Source: Ctena decussata (taxonomy: Eukaryota > Mollusca > Bivalvia > Lucinida > Lucinidae). Taken from it: a stretch of DNA of 64,000 bases. Under the pieces are notes generated by a model. The model did no database searches, had not been told where the DNA came from, and saw only the letters and a list, made by a program, of their open reading frames with translations. Location of the stretch: positions 5,456,001 to 5,520,000 of the forward strand of contig OZ022511.1 in assembly GCA_963989385.1 (NCBI GenBank). Direction: 5' to 3'. Each line of letters starts with the position of its first letter. Position 1 is the first letter of the stretch. The position numbers were made by a program, and so were the translations under genes. This document shows, one piece after another, positions 22,666 through 36,434 of the stretch.

Positions 22666-24582
22666 TACCCCGCCACACGTAAGTGGCGGGGTTTTATGTT
22701 TTTCCGCTAGCAGTTCGTGTGTTTGTCCATCCGTCGTACGTACGTCTGTCCGTCCGTCTGTCTGTCTGTCCGTCAGTGAGCACTTCGTTTCCGTTCGATA
22801 ACTTGAGTATTTATCAATGAATTTTCTTCAAACTTGGCATATAAATTGGTCTTGGGAATATCTCGGTTGGGATTGTTAATGAGCAAATTTCAATATCTTG
22901 TAACAGAGTTATTGCTCTTGGCAGTGTCGCAAAAGTGTTTTTGGTCTTTTATTCCTTTACACTTTGAAATATCATAATGAAATTTCACAGAAATGATTTA
23001 AATAATATATTTTAGCTCACCTGAGCCAGCGGCTCCGGGGGAGCTTATAGGATGGTAAGGCTCCGGCGTCCTTCGTCTGTCGTCCGTCTGTCCGTCGTCC
23101 GTCCGTCCGTCGTCCGTCCACACTTTCAAATGACTTCTTCTCTGAAACCGCTAAGCCGATTGTAACCAAATTTCATATATAGCCTACTTGGGCCTTAGGA
23201 ACGAAAAGTTTTTCAAACGGTCCTGGTCACATGACCAACATGGCCGCCATGCCCATATATGGTAAAAACCGAAAAAAAATCTTCTTCTCCAGAACCAATA
23301 GGCCGATGGCCTTGAAACTTGGTATGTGGCATCGGGTACGCAAGTACTACCAAGATTGTTCAAGTTATGACCTTGGGTTAACCTTGAAATTTTTTACGGT
23401 AAGGTCATATTGGAATGGATTGAAGATTAGTCCTGCAAGTTCAGTCCATACAATGTTTAATACTGTGTCTATGAAATTAGTGTTCATTTTTATATGCCCG
23501 TTTGAAAAATGGCACATATTATGTTATGGTGCTTCCGTCCGCCCATCTGTCTGTTCATCTATCCATCCGTCCATTCATTGTAAACTTTTCGTTTATGGAT
23601 ATATCCCCCTACAGTCTACTTCCAATCAAGCTGAAACTTGGTATATAGTAAGACTATGAGGCGAAACATAGCACTGTGTCAGGGGCAGTTAATTCCAGGG
23701 AACAAATGTTTATCATGAGTGAAAAGGACTACGTGCGTTAAGGCCACTTTTTGGCCCCCATCTGAGGTCAAAATATAAAAGTCGAGATAAAAGTATATCA
23801 CTGCATGATTTCATTAGACCAATACCTAAAGTGTTTCATTTCAGTTTCAGTTTGAATCTTGCTGTGCGTTAAGTATGGAAAAATGGCTGCTGAAAGAGGC
23901 TAAAGTCATGGAATTTGTCATTTTTGCTCAATTTTCAGTCATTCAGTTTACAAATTAGAATGGAGCACAACCTTTAACCAAAAAATCCTTTTCACATATG
24001 ATGTATATTCCTGTAAACCACATCATATTGAAATATTTTGTTGGTTAATGATTGTGCTCATATTTAATTCTTAAAAAGACTGAATTATGTGGACGGCCAT
24101 TTAACTATAATTCGCCTGTAATAAACATGGTGAAATGTATACCTGGCTGTAAGTGTCCATTCAAAGGCATACGAACTAAGATGTAAATGTGATTTTAAGT
24201 AAACCTTCATAAACTGAATTACCCTGAAATGTTACCACCTTTCAACAACTTACAGTTAATATCCTAAAAATGTTGCATTGATTGAATTATAAAATTGGAC
24301 CCTTAACAGTTAAGTTCAGCAGCTATCCAAAAGCAGCATTTTTGTAAAAGAAAAAAAAAGTCTAGCCTCTGAGCAAATCGTTCCAAATAAGAAGCAGTCT
24401 TATCAGGGTTTGTACTTACTGCTTAGGAATTTTATCTCAATATTAAGGAAAATTAGGCTACCTTGCTTAAGTTAGACTTACTTTACAGATCATGGCGCCA
24501 CTATTCCAGAGCTTGTTGTTCGAAGTTTTAACATTTTATTGAATTTAGTGTTTGTCCCAGATAATAAACCAATCAGATCACC

Positions 24583-24695
24583 CGAATTTTCAAATTTTCA
24601 ATAGATTTATTGGTGTAGACTCGTCACTTATCCATGAAGAGAGTCTTCACCAATAAATCTACTGAAGACTTGAAAATTCAAGTGATCAGAAATGT
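24583..24695. repeat. Imperfect foldback of ~110 bp
   Basis: The left arm ends AATAGATTTATTGGTGTAGACTC and the right begins GAGTCTTCACCAATAAATCT. The outer parts GATCACCCGAATTTTCAA and TTGAAAATTCAAGTGATC also pair imperfectly. Confidence 0.65.
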
Positions 24696-25619
24696 ACAGT
24701 CTTCTGTGGCTTGTCACGTCTAAAAATAGCTTCAACATGACAGGTCAAATTGATTTAGCAGTCGATGTAGATTTCCCGAACGAGCGTTTCTTTTTTCTCA
24801 TTACAGAGGGACAGATGAAGGGAGTATTTGGCGGTATTCTCCATAAAAAGTATTTTATGGTTACTCATTAGAACCACCTCGACGAGGCGGTTCTATTGCT
24901 ATCCATAATATTTTTAAAATAAACACATTATAAAAACATGTGGATACTTATTAGAATCGCCTCGACGAGGCAGTTCTATGGGAACCCACAGAATTGCTTT
25001 AAAGCTTGTTGTAGATATTTATTAGAATTGTCTCGAAAAGGCTCCACAACATACGTTTTTCATGGAGAAATAAAAATAATCCCAAATTATCACAAAATAC
25101 TCCTTATATGTTTCCTCTGCAATAAGATGCATCTCGTAGCACAAATGATTTGTGTAAAGAGAAGAAAATAATCCTCATTCAACAAAGGAAAATCAAAGTG
25201 ACCAGCCATGTTTGAGCTCCAAAAACTGAATGAATGGGAATGTGCAAAGTCATCTGAACACAAATCATAAATGACAGCATGACACTCACTCTAGAAGCAG
25301 TATTCTAATTATGCTCCTCCTCTCCAAGCTAAATGAAAGCATGGCAAAAACTTTAAAAGCAGTATTCTAATTAAGCCCCTCCTCTCCAAGCTATTTTGGG
25401 ACTGTCATGATATTGCATCATGTTTTGACGTTGCATCATTACTATAATCAAACTACATTTGAGAGTGGTCATTTTGGGATTTTTTTTTTATTTATCATTA
25501 TTGTTTCTTTATTTTTATTTTTTTTAACACAAAATATCTCCCAAACAAAGATTATCTGAAAGATGTTGGAAAACAGGGCAGACCAGGATCAGTTTATTAT
25601 CTGGGGCAAACACTAAGCC

Positions 25620-25722
25620 GGTTAGAGGCTATGAAGAGAAATCTTCGCAATTAAGAACCTTCCGCTCGCTACGATCGCTTCAGGTTCTTAATTGCGAAGA
25701 TTTCTCTTCATAGCCTCTAACC
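25620..25722. repeat. Perfect 41-bp hairpin with 21-bp loop
   Basis: 25620-25660 (starting GGTTAGAGGCTATGAAGAGA) is the exact inverse of 25682-25722, with no mismatch in 41 bases. The loop, 25661-25681, contains CGCTCGCTACGATCGC. Perfect arms mean either very recent origin or gene conversion between arms. Confidence 0.9.
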
Positions 25723-28700
25723 TATACATATCTACATGTTTATAAAGTAGGAAACTATCTATTTTATTGATTAACCTGAATAAACCTAAGAACCTAAGAT
25801 TCTGCATATAAAATCAATTAAATGATTTGTTTTGGTACATACTGACAGATGTCAAGCAGCAATTGACTGATTTTGAAGACAGCCGGCAAATAGTTTGAAA
25901 TGTTGCCATTTAGGCTCTTAAAACTGAGTGACACATTTCAGCACATATATAGGCTGAAATGGACAGCAGAACATTTTTATTATCATATGACACTATATTT
26001 ATGATAGTAATCAAATCTCTAATAAAAATTATATATAAATTCCTTCAAGAGCAAGGGAAACATTCAAAAGGCTGAAGGTGGATCAGAGAACAAGTGAGCA
26101 GGGGATTACATATACCCCCGCCACTGCCTCTGCCTAATCAAAACAAAGTTATTAACAGAAAACTTTAATGCAAATCCAATATAAGTTTTGATGTCTGTGA
26201 CCTTGACCTTGGGGCAGCTGTGAAAATAATGTCAACTAGTTGATTTTAAATTTTGCTCTACATGAGCAAGAGGCTCTATTCTTGTATACTGACACTATTA
26301 ATAGAATAATTTACAACCAATGCCTAAGTCCTAATTATTGATCACTGGCCCCACCCAGGGGCCAAACCCAGGGCATTTATATCCTTTGTCAAAGCAACTC
26401 CTTCAGAGATATCATGAACCAACTATGAAAAGAAGCTGACATGCAATAAGATAAGAGTAACCAAAAACGTTTAACGCAAACATTTGAAGGAAAAATTGAC
26501 AGACAAACAGACTGATGAACAGATATACTAACAAATGGCCAAACGGATGAAAAGACAAAATTTATATATCCTGCAAATAGTTTGTATGCCGGGTGTTTAA
26601 TTTGTCTTATTAAAAAGAAAATTATAATTACATGCTACAAACATATACACAACAATGTTATTTTCCTTGTACAGAGAATGGCATAAGGGTTATAACCTTT
26701 GACCCCATTTTGTCCCCATATATAATGTCTGTCACCAATTTCCTTGTCAGTTTCATTTAGGGGAATAACCCAGCTATTATTCATACCAATATGAGTCACT
26801 TTGGTTGGGGGCCATTTTTGGGCCTTAATGCACGTAGTCCTTTATATTACTGATAATTTGATGCAAATTTTTGACTGATTTTGTTTAGATTTGTTGCATT
26901 ATTTTATACATGTATGTTGCCCCATGACAGGGGCAGATAATCCTGTTCGACTAAATTCTGGTTGTATAGGAAAGCTTAGGGTAAACTATTATCATTTCTG
27001 TGAAATTTCTATTGGGGTGTACCGACACATGGATTTTGTATAAATATCTAATGATTTTAACGAATCAACTGATGGTAATGTGCACAATCCGTGGTGAATG
27101 TAGAATAATCAGTTTCTGGTGCCAGAAGGAATGTATGGAAATGAAATTGGTCATTTCTTGTAGAATGATGCATATTTTTTTATCAAACTACACCATGTGG
27201 TTAAGAGTTATGAGCAATTTCACTCACTGACTACAGCGGAAGGACAAACAGACTGATGGACTTGTACAGCGATTAAAGTGCACACCTGTGGGTCGTGCAA
27301 TACTGTTTAGACTTTCGGCACTGTTTTGCATGCCAGTGGCTGGACATTGTTAAAGTACATAAGTGTACAAAATTTGAACCATATATACTATGGGGTTCAA
27401 GAGTTATGAGCATTTTCACTACTTGACCGTAAATTTTCAACTTGTGCTCAGCAAAGCCTTGCCCATCAAAAAAAAATGGTTATGCATGCGAGTCGTTAGA
27501 TAATGTTGACATGTATAAGTATGCAAAATTTTATCAAAATAGAGAATGCGGTTCAAGAGTTATAAATGTTTTCGCTAACTGATAGCGGACGGACGGACCC
27601 ACTCACACAGTGATTATAGTGCAAACCTGCGGGTTGTGCAACAAGAAGTTTTGCATACCAGTGGCTGGGCAAGAGTTATGAGCATTTTCAATAAAAGAGC
27701 TCGACCAGCCAAGTTGATGCTCGGTGAAGCCTCGTCACTGTTTTGCATACCAGTGGCTGGGCAATGTTAAATTACCTAAGTATACAAAATTTGAAGCAAA
27801 TATACCAAGCTGTTCAAGAGTTATGCTCATTTTCGGGACGCGAACGCTAATTATGGTGGGGGGGGGGGGGAGAGAGAGAGGAAACACAGCGCAGATAGTA
27901 CCAAAATTGTATCATTTTACAATAGTGAATACAGAGGTATTTGTGATACCAATGCACTTACAGTTAGTAACGCAACAAAGTTTTGCGACTGTATATTCTG
28001 CAATATACTGTCGCAAACCTGACGTCATAAGAATCGTTTCTTCTCATAGGCTGACGCTAGGTTTTTGCGTTGCCCAAAGTGCCTGCTTTGGGTGGAAAGT
28101 AGTATGATTTGAAAGGTGAAAACTTGAATAAGTGCATTAGAATGGGGATAATTGTATAAAAAATGTGATTTTGGGAGGAAATTCATCGGTTCTGTGGTCA
28201 TGTTTTACGGAGCCACTGACGCGTTGCCGAAAAACAAATTTTCTGACCATAAAACCAAGAATTCGCCCCCAACACCACCCACCCCAATTGACAAATTTGA
28301 GTACAGTATCCACTAAATATATGCAAAACTAATTTTACCATTCTAGTACATGTGTATGTAAATGGATGTCATAGTCCAGATTTATCTTTAGTATTCAACA
28401 AAAATAGTTCATTTCCATTGGCGATGAGGAGTGCAGAGGTGCGTGTGTGTGTGTGGGGGGGGGGGGGGTGTAAAATACACATCACAGGGTAGAAATAGAT
28501 TTGTAGAAACTGAGTTTCTGCTCATTAAAGTGAATACAAATGGCACCTTTTTCCATCTGAGATTTTTTCAACGTGCAAATCTTAAAATATGTTCATAGCT
28601 TTAGTTTTGGCATGCGAAACAAAATGTAAAAGAACTCACTCGAAATGGTTAAAATCGCTTATACTACCATGTAAACATAAAAAATGTTTATAATTTTGCA

Positions 28701-31700
28701 TTGAATAAGATTGCATAAGATAAGCATATGGATAAGGTTTATAATAAAAACATTTTGAAACCCAAAATTGTCATTTGTATTCAATTATCTTCAACCAAGT
28801 GACGGTAAAAGCAGAAAAATGAAAGGGGGTTGGGGTAATACAACAGACAGCAGAATTTTTGCGGATCTGATGACCCCTATTTTTTTTTCCTTTGAATTAT
28901 GTCTAATAAAGAGATCTATCATTAAAAAGTTTTTAAAAAAAATTCACTGGTCGGTTTTCTGAAAAAAATGAGGTTTAGTGCATCTTCTGGGACCTAAACT
29001 AAAAACTACAAAAAATAACCTTTTCACCGAATAAGTGGCATTTTTGTAGTATTCAAAGAGCTTATGAGACCCTACCAGCACTCTGCATAGAAAAGCATCT
29101 CTGCTGTTATAAGAACATATTGTTTTGATTTTACTTCACATCTTTTTGATATTATTGGTTGGTAAAACATGCATGGAAAGTGTCAAAAATGGCATTTTTC
29201 GGACCTCGTACAAGGCTGTTTTTAGGCATCTGTAACTCAAAATCCAGTCTGGTGACCCCCTATTTTTATTGTTTCAGTTCAAAGAGCTTACTTTAAACAA
29301 CATATCTTGCAAAAATAAAAAAAATTCACTGGTCCGTTAAAAAACGCCAACCCGTCAGTATATACCTTAATAAGTACATAAAGATTTATGAGTACAAAAG
29401 GTCAATGTCATTCTTTGACCTTTGACCCAGACTTCTGATATTTTGACAATTTCAAACTATCTCCTCAAAAGTCACTGGGCCAATTGAAACCAAATTCCAT
29501 ATAGAGCCTCCAGGGGTTGAGGGAATGAAAATTTATTCATACCGTCTAGGTCACATGACCAACATGGCTGCCACACCCATATGCTAAAAACATTTGAAAA
29601 TCCTTTTCTCCAGAACCAATTGACCGATGACCTAGAAACTTGGTATGTAGCATCGGGTACTCAAGTACTATCAAGTTTTTTTCAAATGGTGACCTTGGGT
29701 TGACCTTGACCATGTTTACGGCAAGGTCAAATATTCGAAATGCTACAACATAAGACTTTATGGAAATTTTTGAAGATTAAGCCTAAAAATTGGTATATGC
29801 AGTCATCTTAATTAGTACATAAAGATTTGTAGGTACAAGAGGTTAAGGTCATTCTGTGACCTTTGACCCAGATCTCTCATAGATTGAAAATTTCAAACAA
29901 CCTCCTCAAAAACCACTCGGCCAGTTGTAACAAAATTTCATCAAGAGCCTCCAGGGGTTAAGGGAATGAAAATTTGTTCAAATGGTCCAGGTCACATGAC
30001 CAACATGGCTGCCATGCCCATATATGGTAAAAACCTTAAAAAAACTCTTTTCAAGAACCGATTGACTGATTGCCTTGAAACTTGGTATGTAGCATTGGCT
30101 GCTCAAGTACTATTAAGTTTTTTCAAAGATGACCTTGGGTTGACCTTGTCCATTTTTTACCGCAAAGTCAAATATGGGAAAATGCTAGAACATAAGATTT
30201 CATGGAAAGTTTTGAATATTAAGGCCAAAAAGTTGATAAATACAGTCATCTTAATGAGTACATGAAGAGTCATGGTCACAAGAGGTCAAGGTCGTTCTTT
30301 GACCTTTGACCCTGAATTCTTATAGATTGAAATTTCAAACATCTCTTCTTAAAAGCTACTGAGCCAATTGTAACTAAATATTATATAGACCCTTGGTTGA
30401 GGGAATGAAAATTTCTTCAAATGGTCTGGATCGCATGATCAACATGGCCATCATGGCCATATATGGTAAAAACCTTTAAAAATCTTCTTATTAAAAAACC
30501 AATTGACCGGTGGCCTTGAAACTTGTATATAGCATTGTGTGCTCCAGTACTATCCTGATTATTCAAATTATGACATTAAGTTGACCTTGGCCCTTTTTAC
30601 AGCAAGGTCAAATATGGGAAAATACTACAAAATAGATTTCATGGGAAGTTTTGAAGATTTTGGCCTTAAAATTGGTATATACAGTCGTCTTAATGAGGTC
30701 ATGGAGAATTATGAGTACAAGAAGTCAAGGTCATTCTTTGACCTTTGACTCAGATTTCTCATATTTTGACTTTTTCAAACATTTCCTCTAAAGACAAAGG
30801 GCCAGTTGTAAACACATTTCATATAGAGCCTCCAGGGGCTGATTGAACAAAAATTTGTTCAAACGGTCTAGGTCACATGACCTGCATGACCGTCATACCC
30901 ATTTATGGTATAAACTTTTGATAATTTTCTTCTCCAGAACCAATATACCTATGACCTTGAAAGTTGGTAAGAAGCATGGAGTACTAGAGTACTACCAAGA
31001 CTGTTCAAATGTTCAAATGATAACCTTGGGTTTACCTAGATCTTTTTTGCGGCATGGTCAAATATGGGAAAATGGTAGAACATAAGATTCACCGAAAGTT
31101 TTGAAGATTTTGACCTAAATTGGTATATATGGTTGTCTTAATGAGTACATGAAGATTTATGAGTACAAGAGATTATGGTCATTCTTTGACTTTTGACCCA
31201 AGATTCATATTTTGACAATTTCAGACATAAGAAAAAGTCACTTTGCTAGTTGTACTGGTGAGCGATTCAGGGCCCCATGACCCTCTTGTTTCTGTTGTTA
31301 GCAGAATCTTGTCCACCAGAGTTATCTGCCCCTGCCCCGGGCCTATATACATGTATAAAATCATGAAAAATTCTATATAACATCAGGGTTGAAAGCGATT
31401 TTCCTGAAACTTGCTACAGCTTATCGAAACAATATAAGCTTTCTGTCATGATCAAAATTTTGTCCCAAGGGGTTTTCTGTCCCTGGAACTGGGCTATGTA
31501 AATGTATAAAATCATTTAAAAAATCCATATAAAATCAGATTTTGGTATATCTTCATGAAATTTCACAGAAATGAGATAAGTAACTTTAGCATCATTTTAC
31601 AACCAGAATTTAGACCAGCAGGGTTATCAGCCCCTGCCACAGGCATGTATACATGTATAAAAACATGAGAGAAAAAGAAAGAAAAAAACTGTATAAAATC

Positions 31701-32014
31701 AGAGTTGAAAGAGATTTTCGGGAAAGTTGCAGTAAATTATCAAAATAATATATCTTCCTTTTATGATCTAAGTTTTGTCCAGAGGGACTATCTGCCCCTA
31801 ACACAGTGCTATATACATTGGAGAAAATTTGAAAAAATCTGTATAAAATCAGAACTGAAAGGGATTTTTACGAAAGATGTAACAAATGGTCAAAGCAATA
31901 ACAGCTTCTAGTGATGGTTAAAATTTTATCACAAGAAGTTAATTATTTGCCCCAGTCTTGGAGCTATATGAAATCATGAAAAAGAAGCCATGAAAGGTTT
32001 GCAGTGGCGGGGTA

Positions 32015-32481
32015 TTACGCAGTCGTTTACGATGCATTTATTCAGTAATAATCTAGAATGGATAGTATCTTTTGAACCGGTAATGGATTTTCGTGGCTAT
32101 ATCATTGGAACAATCTTTAGAGCTGATTAGATGGTGGTGACATTTACACCACTCGCAAGGTTAAAGGAACACCTAGAATGTTGAATTGTTACTACAAATG
32201 TATAATTGAACTGATATGTCTTCTTAGACATTTGTTTGTAAATGCAGTGAACCCACAATAGAAGTTAAGTATATATACACTTGTTATCGGCTGTGTCGGC
32301 TCCCTTTCTAATTCCATGCGGATCACCTGACAGGATATAACGTCTAAATTGTAATTCAAAATGACTTACCAAATATTTGTCTGATGAACACTTGCTTTTT
32401 CAGATGAATCTAATATTTTTTCGAATTTATACACGTTTTAAAAGCTTAATATCCCCCTATTTTTTGTGATCAGTATATAAA
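32015..32481. other. Spacer, no gene
   Basis: AT-rich sequence between element A and element B copy 2. Nothing recognised. Confidence 0.5.
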
Positions 32482-35400
32482 AAAACCAGAGGACTAATGG
32501 TCCTGTAACTCCTGACACCTTCTGCCAACAGACACAATTTGTTATTTCGCTCATTTGTTACAAATTTGAAACCAGTAGCTTAAAAGGTGTGCATATTTTA
32601 ATTTTAAAATCTCAGTGACCTTGAGCAAAGTTCAAAAAATGACCTTGACCTTTGATGACCTTGTCTTTATGTATTCATTTAGTTAGACATATTTTGCAAT
32701 TATTATATCTAGGCTTAAAAAAATTCTGTAACATTAACTGTTTAAGCATTTTCCACAAAATAAAACATTACATACCAAAGTTGACCTTGCCATAAATTAG
32801 GTCAAGGTCAATGCGCCATCATGATTTGTACCATCTATGATGGGCCCGAGTCCTCAATGCTACATACCATGCCGCACCATGCCACCAATGCATCAAAATC
32901 GACCTTGCCATAAATGAGGTTACAGTCAATGCATAGTCCTGATTTGTATAAATTATGATGGGCCCAACTTCCAAATGCTACATACCAAGTTTCAACATCA
33001 TAGGCCTTTTAGTTCTGGAGAAGAAGATTTTTGAAGGAGTTTTACATTTATGGACATGGCGGCCATCTTGGTCATGTGACCCAGATCCTTGGAACCTACT
33101 TTCGTTCCCCCTTCCCGCTAAAACTCCTTATAAAACATGGCTTCAATTAGGGAAATGTTTCAGAGGAGAAGATGTTTGAAAATCTTGACAACATATGGAC
33201 GGCCTGACAGAATGACCTTGACCTTTAGAGACAATATCTTCATCTGGTCATTCAGTTAACCATAAATTCCAAACATTGCACCTTAGACTTGAATAGTTTC
33301 TGAAAATCCACTGTTTATGCATTTTCCAATATAAAAGCCTAATATACCAAAGTTGACAGTGTCATAAATTAGGTCAAGGTCAACACACGGTCATCATTTG
33401 TATAAACTATGATTGGCCCGAGTGCCCAATGCTATGTACCAAGTTTATAGTTCATAGGCCTTCTGGTTCTGAAGAAGAAAATTTTTGTAAGGTTTTTATC
33501 ATATATGGGCGTGGTGACCACCTTGGTCATGTGACCCAGACCCTGATAACAAACTTTCTTTCACCCATCCCACTGAGACTCTATATGAAATTTGGCTTCA
33601 ATCAGCCCAGTGGTTTCTGAGAAGATGTTTGAAAATCTTGACAACAGATGGATGGGCTGACGGAACGACCTTGCTCAGTAGTGACATAATATCTTCAGCT
33701 GTTCATTTAATTGACCATATATACACCTAATATTGTACCTTAGACTTAAATAGTTCCTGAGAAATCCACTGTTTAGGCGTTTTCCCATATAAAAACCTAA
33801 GGTACTGAAGTTGACCGTGTCATAAATTAGGCCAAGGTCACTGCACTGTCATCATTTGTACAAACTATGATGGGCCCGAATGCCTGATGCTACATACCAA
33901 GTTTCAAGGTCATAGGCATTTCGGTTCTGGATTAGCAGATTTTTGAAGGGTTTTTACCCTATATGGGCATGGTGGCCATCTTGGTCATGTGACCTGGATA
34001 CGCCGAACGAACTTTCGTTCCCCCAACCTAGGTAGGCTCCATATGAAATTTGACTTCAATCGGCCCAGTGGTTTCAGAGGAGAAGATGTTTGAAAATCTT
34101 GACGACGGACGGGCTGACAGAATGACCTTGACCTTAAGTGACATGATATCTTCAGCTGTTTATTTAGTTGACCATATATACCAAATATTGTACCTTATAC
34201 TTAAATAGTTTCTGAGAAATCCACTGTTTAAGCGTTTTCCCATATAAAAGCCTAAGGTACCGAAGCTGAGCATTACATAAATTAGGTCAAGGTCACCGCA
34301 TGGTCAGCATTTGTACAAACTATAATGGGCTCGAATGCCCGCTGCCTCATACCAAGTCTCAAGGTCATAGGCTATTGGTTCTGGAGAAGAAGATTTTTGA
34401 AGGGGTTTACCCTATATGGGCGTGGTGGCCACCTTGGTCATGTGACCAAGACCCGGGGTTTAAACTTTCGTTCCGCCACCTAACTGAGACTCCATATGAA
34501 ATTTGGCTTCAATCAGCCAAGTGGTTTCAGAGGGGAAGATGTTTGAAAATCTTGACTACGGACGGGCTGACAGAATGACCTTGACCTTTAGTGACATAAT
34601 ATCTTCAGTTGTCCATTTAGTTGACCATATAAACCAGATATTGTACCTTAGACTTAAATAGTTCCTGAGAAATCCACTATTTAGGCGTTTTCCAATGTAA
34701 AAGCCTGAGGTACTGAGTTGACCGTGTCGTAAATTAAGTCAAGGTCACCGCATGGTCATCAATTATACAAACTATAATGGGCCCGAATGCCCAATGCTAC
34801 ATACCAAGTTTCAAGGTCATAGGCCTTTTGGTTCTGGAGAAGAAGATTTTTGAAGGGTTTTTACAATATTTGGGCTTGGTGGCCAGCTTGGTCATGTGAC
34901 CCAGACCCGGGGTACAAACTTTCGTTCCCCTACCTAGCTGAGACTCCATATAAAATTTGGCTTCAATCAGCCCAGTAGTTTCAGAAAAGAAGATATTTGA
35001 AAATCTTGACGACGGATGGACCGACAGAATGACATTGACCTTCAGTGACAAAATATCTTCATTTGCTCAATTAGTTGACCATGTATATAGGCCGTTTGCT
35101 GTTTATAAAACAGGTCATTTTGCTAAATATCTCTAAAACTACCATAGATATCACTGTGAAGTAAAGCGCTTCTTTAATGTCTATCTTATACATAACTAAT
35201 CTATAATTTTCCTGAAAATTATATTTTGAAACTAAAAAGTTTCTTTTGAAAACAGCCCATTCTTTGAAGATAGTTTGACTTTATTTTACAAGGGAGTAAG
35301 TTAATTTATGTAACAGCGTTAGACTGGTCAATATTTACCTATGTCAATTGGTAGTAATTGTACAGAGTTACTCAATGTCACCTGTATACCTGTTAATCTT

Positions 35401-36223
35401 TTCATCTGAGTAAAAAAGAAGTTCACTTATTTATTGGTTGGGAAGAGAATTGATTGGTGATGAATAGGATTAATTCATCTATAGAAACATTTCTTGTTTG
35501 GCATGCATATATGGGCATTGCTTATTGCTATTACATTAAATTAATTTACTCCCCCTTACTTAAGCTGACAATTTTATAAATTTTTGTAAAGGATTTAATA
35601 GACAAAAGCAAAAAAAATGACAAGATTAAATTCTGAAAGTCAGTTTCCAGTTATGTATTAGTTTGACAATACAAGTGGAGAAAAAAATCAATTGTATCAC
35701 CAGTAATATAAGAGAAAATCTGCAAAATGACCTGTTTTATAGACAGCAAATGGCCTATACCAAATATTGTACCTTAGACTTAAATAGTTTCTGAGAAATC
35801 CACTGTTTAAGCGTTTTCCCATATAAAAGCCTAACGTACCAAAGTTGACCGTGTCATAAATTAGGTCAAGGTCACAGCAAGGTCATCATTTGTATAAACT
35901 ATGATGGGCTTGCATGCCCGATGCTACATATCAAGCTTCAAAGTCATAGGCCTCTTGGCTCTGGAGAAGAAGATTTTGAAGGGTTTTTATTATATATGGG
36001 CGTGGCGGCCATCTTGATCATGTGACCCAGATACCCGGAACAAACTTTCGTTCCCCCGACCTAAGTAGGCTCTATATGAAATATGGCTTCAATCGGCCCG
36101 GTGGTTTCAGAGGAGAAGATGTTTGAAAATGTTGACGACGGACGGACGACGGACGGACGGACGACGGATGCCTGGCTATACTATAAGCTCACCTATGAGC
36201 CTAAAGGCTCAGATGAGCTAAAA
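32482..36223 (-). mobile_element. Element B copy 2: ~455-bp tandem units, inverted relative to copy 1
   Basis: The minus strand begins at 36223 with TTAGCTCATCTGAGCC and a GTCCGTCGTCC tract, and ends near 32482 with a CAGGACCATTAGTCCTC-type terminus, matching the ends of copy 1. Six units are marked by GGTCATGTGACC or a variant (33071, 33522, 33983, 34436, 34891, 36015). The interval is about 455 bp once the 670-bp MITE at 35088 is removed. Each unit also has GGTTCTGGAGAAGAAGATTTT. It occupies the intron left of the last CUB exon. Confidence 0.75.
35088..35757. mobile_element. 670-bp MITE, TAGGCC ends, TA target duplication
   Basis: The terminal inverted repeats run about 36 bp and begin TAGGCCGTTTGCTGT on the left and TAGGCCATTTGCTGT on the right, both followed by TATAAAACAGGTCATTTTGC. 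TA at 35086-35087 and 35758-35759 is duplicated. Excision restores the 455-bp unit sequence found in the neighbouring copies, so the boundaries are certain. The TA target fits Tc1/mariner-type mobilisation. No transposase. Confidence 0.88.
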
Positions 36224-36434
36224 AAAACTTTAAGAAAAGGCAACGAAATTTCGTAGTTTCCCAAACCAGACTGATTTTTCTAGATTTATGTGTACAGATT
36301 TTTTCAAATTACTTGACAGCAAAGGATAGATAGATCTCACCATAGACCACATCTTTATCCCGTCGTATTAAAAAATGGGGAGTTTTTGAGGCCTAGACTA
36401 GATCTAGTTTCCGAGATGAAATCGTTTTACTTAC

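Larger units (their letters stand above)
23440..29360. mobile_element. Composite insertion inside element B copy 1
   Basis: The 441-bp unit is interrupted at about 23440 and resumes at about 29360. The insert starts with a TATGCCCGTTTGAAAAATGG and GTCCGCCC tract. It includes a region bounded by inverted AAAGGACTACGTGC ends (23722 and about 26853, each followed by GGCC-rich sequence), two large hairpins (24583 and 25620), degenerate units with GGTTCAAGAGTTATGAGCATTTTC (27390-27820) and G-rich microsatellites at 27855 and 28445. Around 28865 and 29250 a phrase with AAAATTCACTGGTC recurs. No protein is recognised. Confidence 0.5.
23012..31291 (+). mobile_element. Element B copy 1: ~441-bp tandem units, TTAGCTCACCTGAGC start
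   Basis: It begins TTAGCTCACCTGAGC, with a GTCCGTCCGTC tract, and ends GGCCCCATGACCCTCTTGTT. Its unit is about 441 bp and carries GGTCACATGACCAACATGG, TCTCCAGAACCAATTGACCG and GACCTTGGGTTGACCTTG. Units are seen near 23226, 29549, 29990, 30430 and 30873. Unit 1 is cut by a composite insertion at about 23440-29360. The element is nested in element A. ORFs across it are incidental translations of the unit. Confidence 0.7.
22666..32014 (+). mobile_element. Element A: tandem-array element with TACCCCGCCAC inverted ends
   Basis: TACCCCGCCAC at 22666 is exactly inverted as GTGGCGGGGTA at 32004-32014. The left end folds on itself: ACCCCGCCAC, six bases, GTGGCGGGGT (22667-22692). A Cys-free GTCCGTCCGTC tract follows. 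Its own internal repeats (about 22800-23010 and 31293-31990, with CAGGGTTATCTGCCCCTG-like and TATACATGTATAAAA phrases) are interrupted by element B copy 1. The true length without insertions is about 1.1 kb. Confidence 0.65.
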
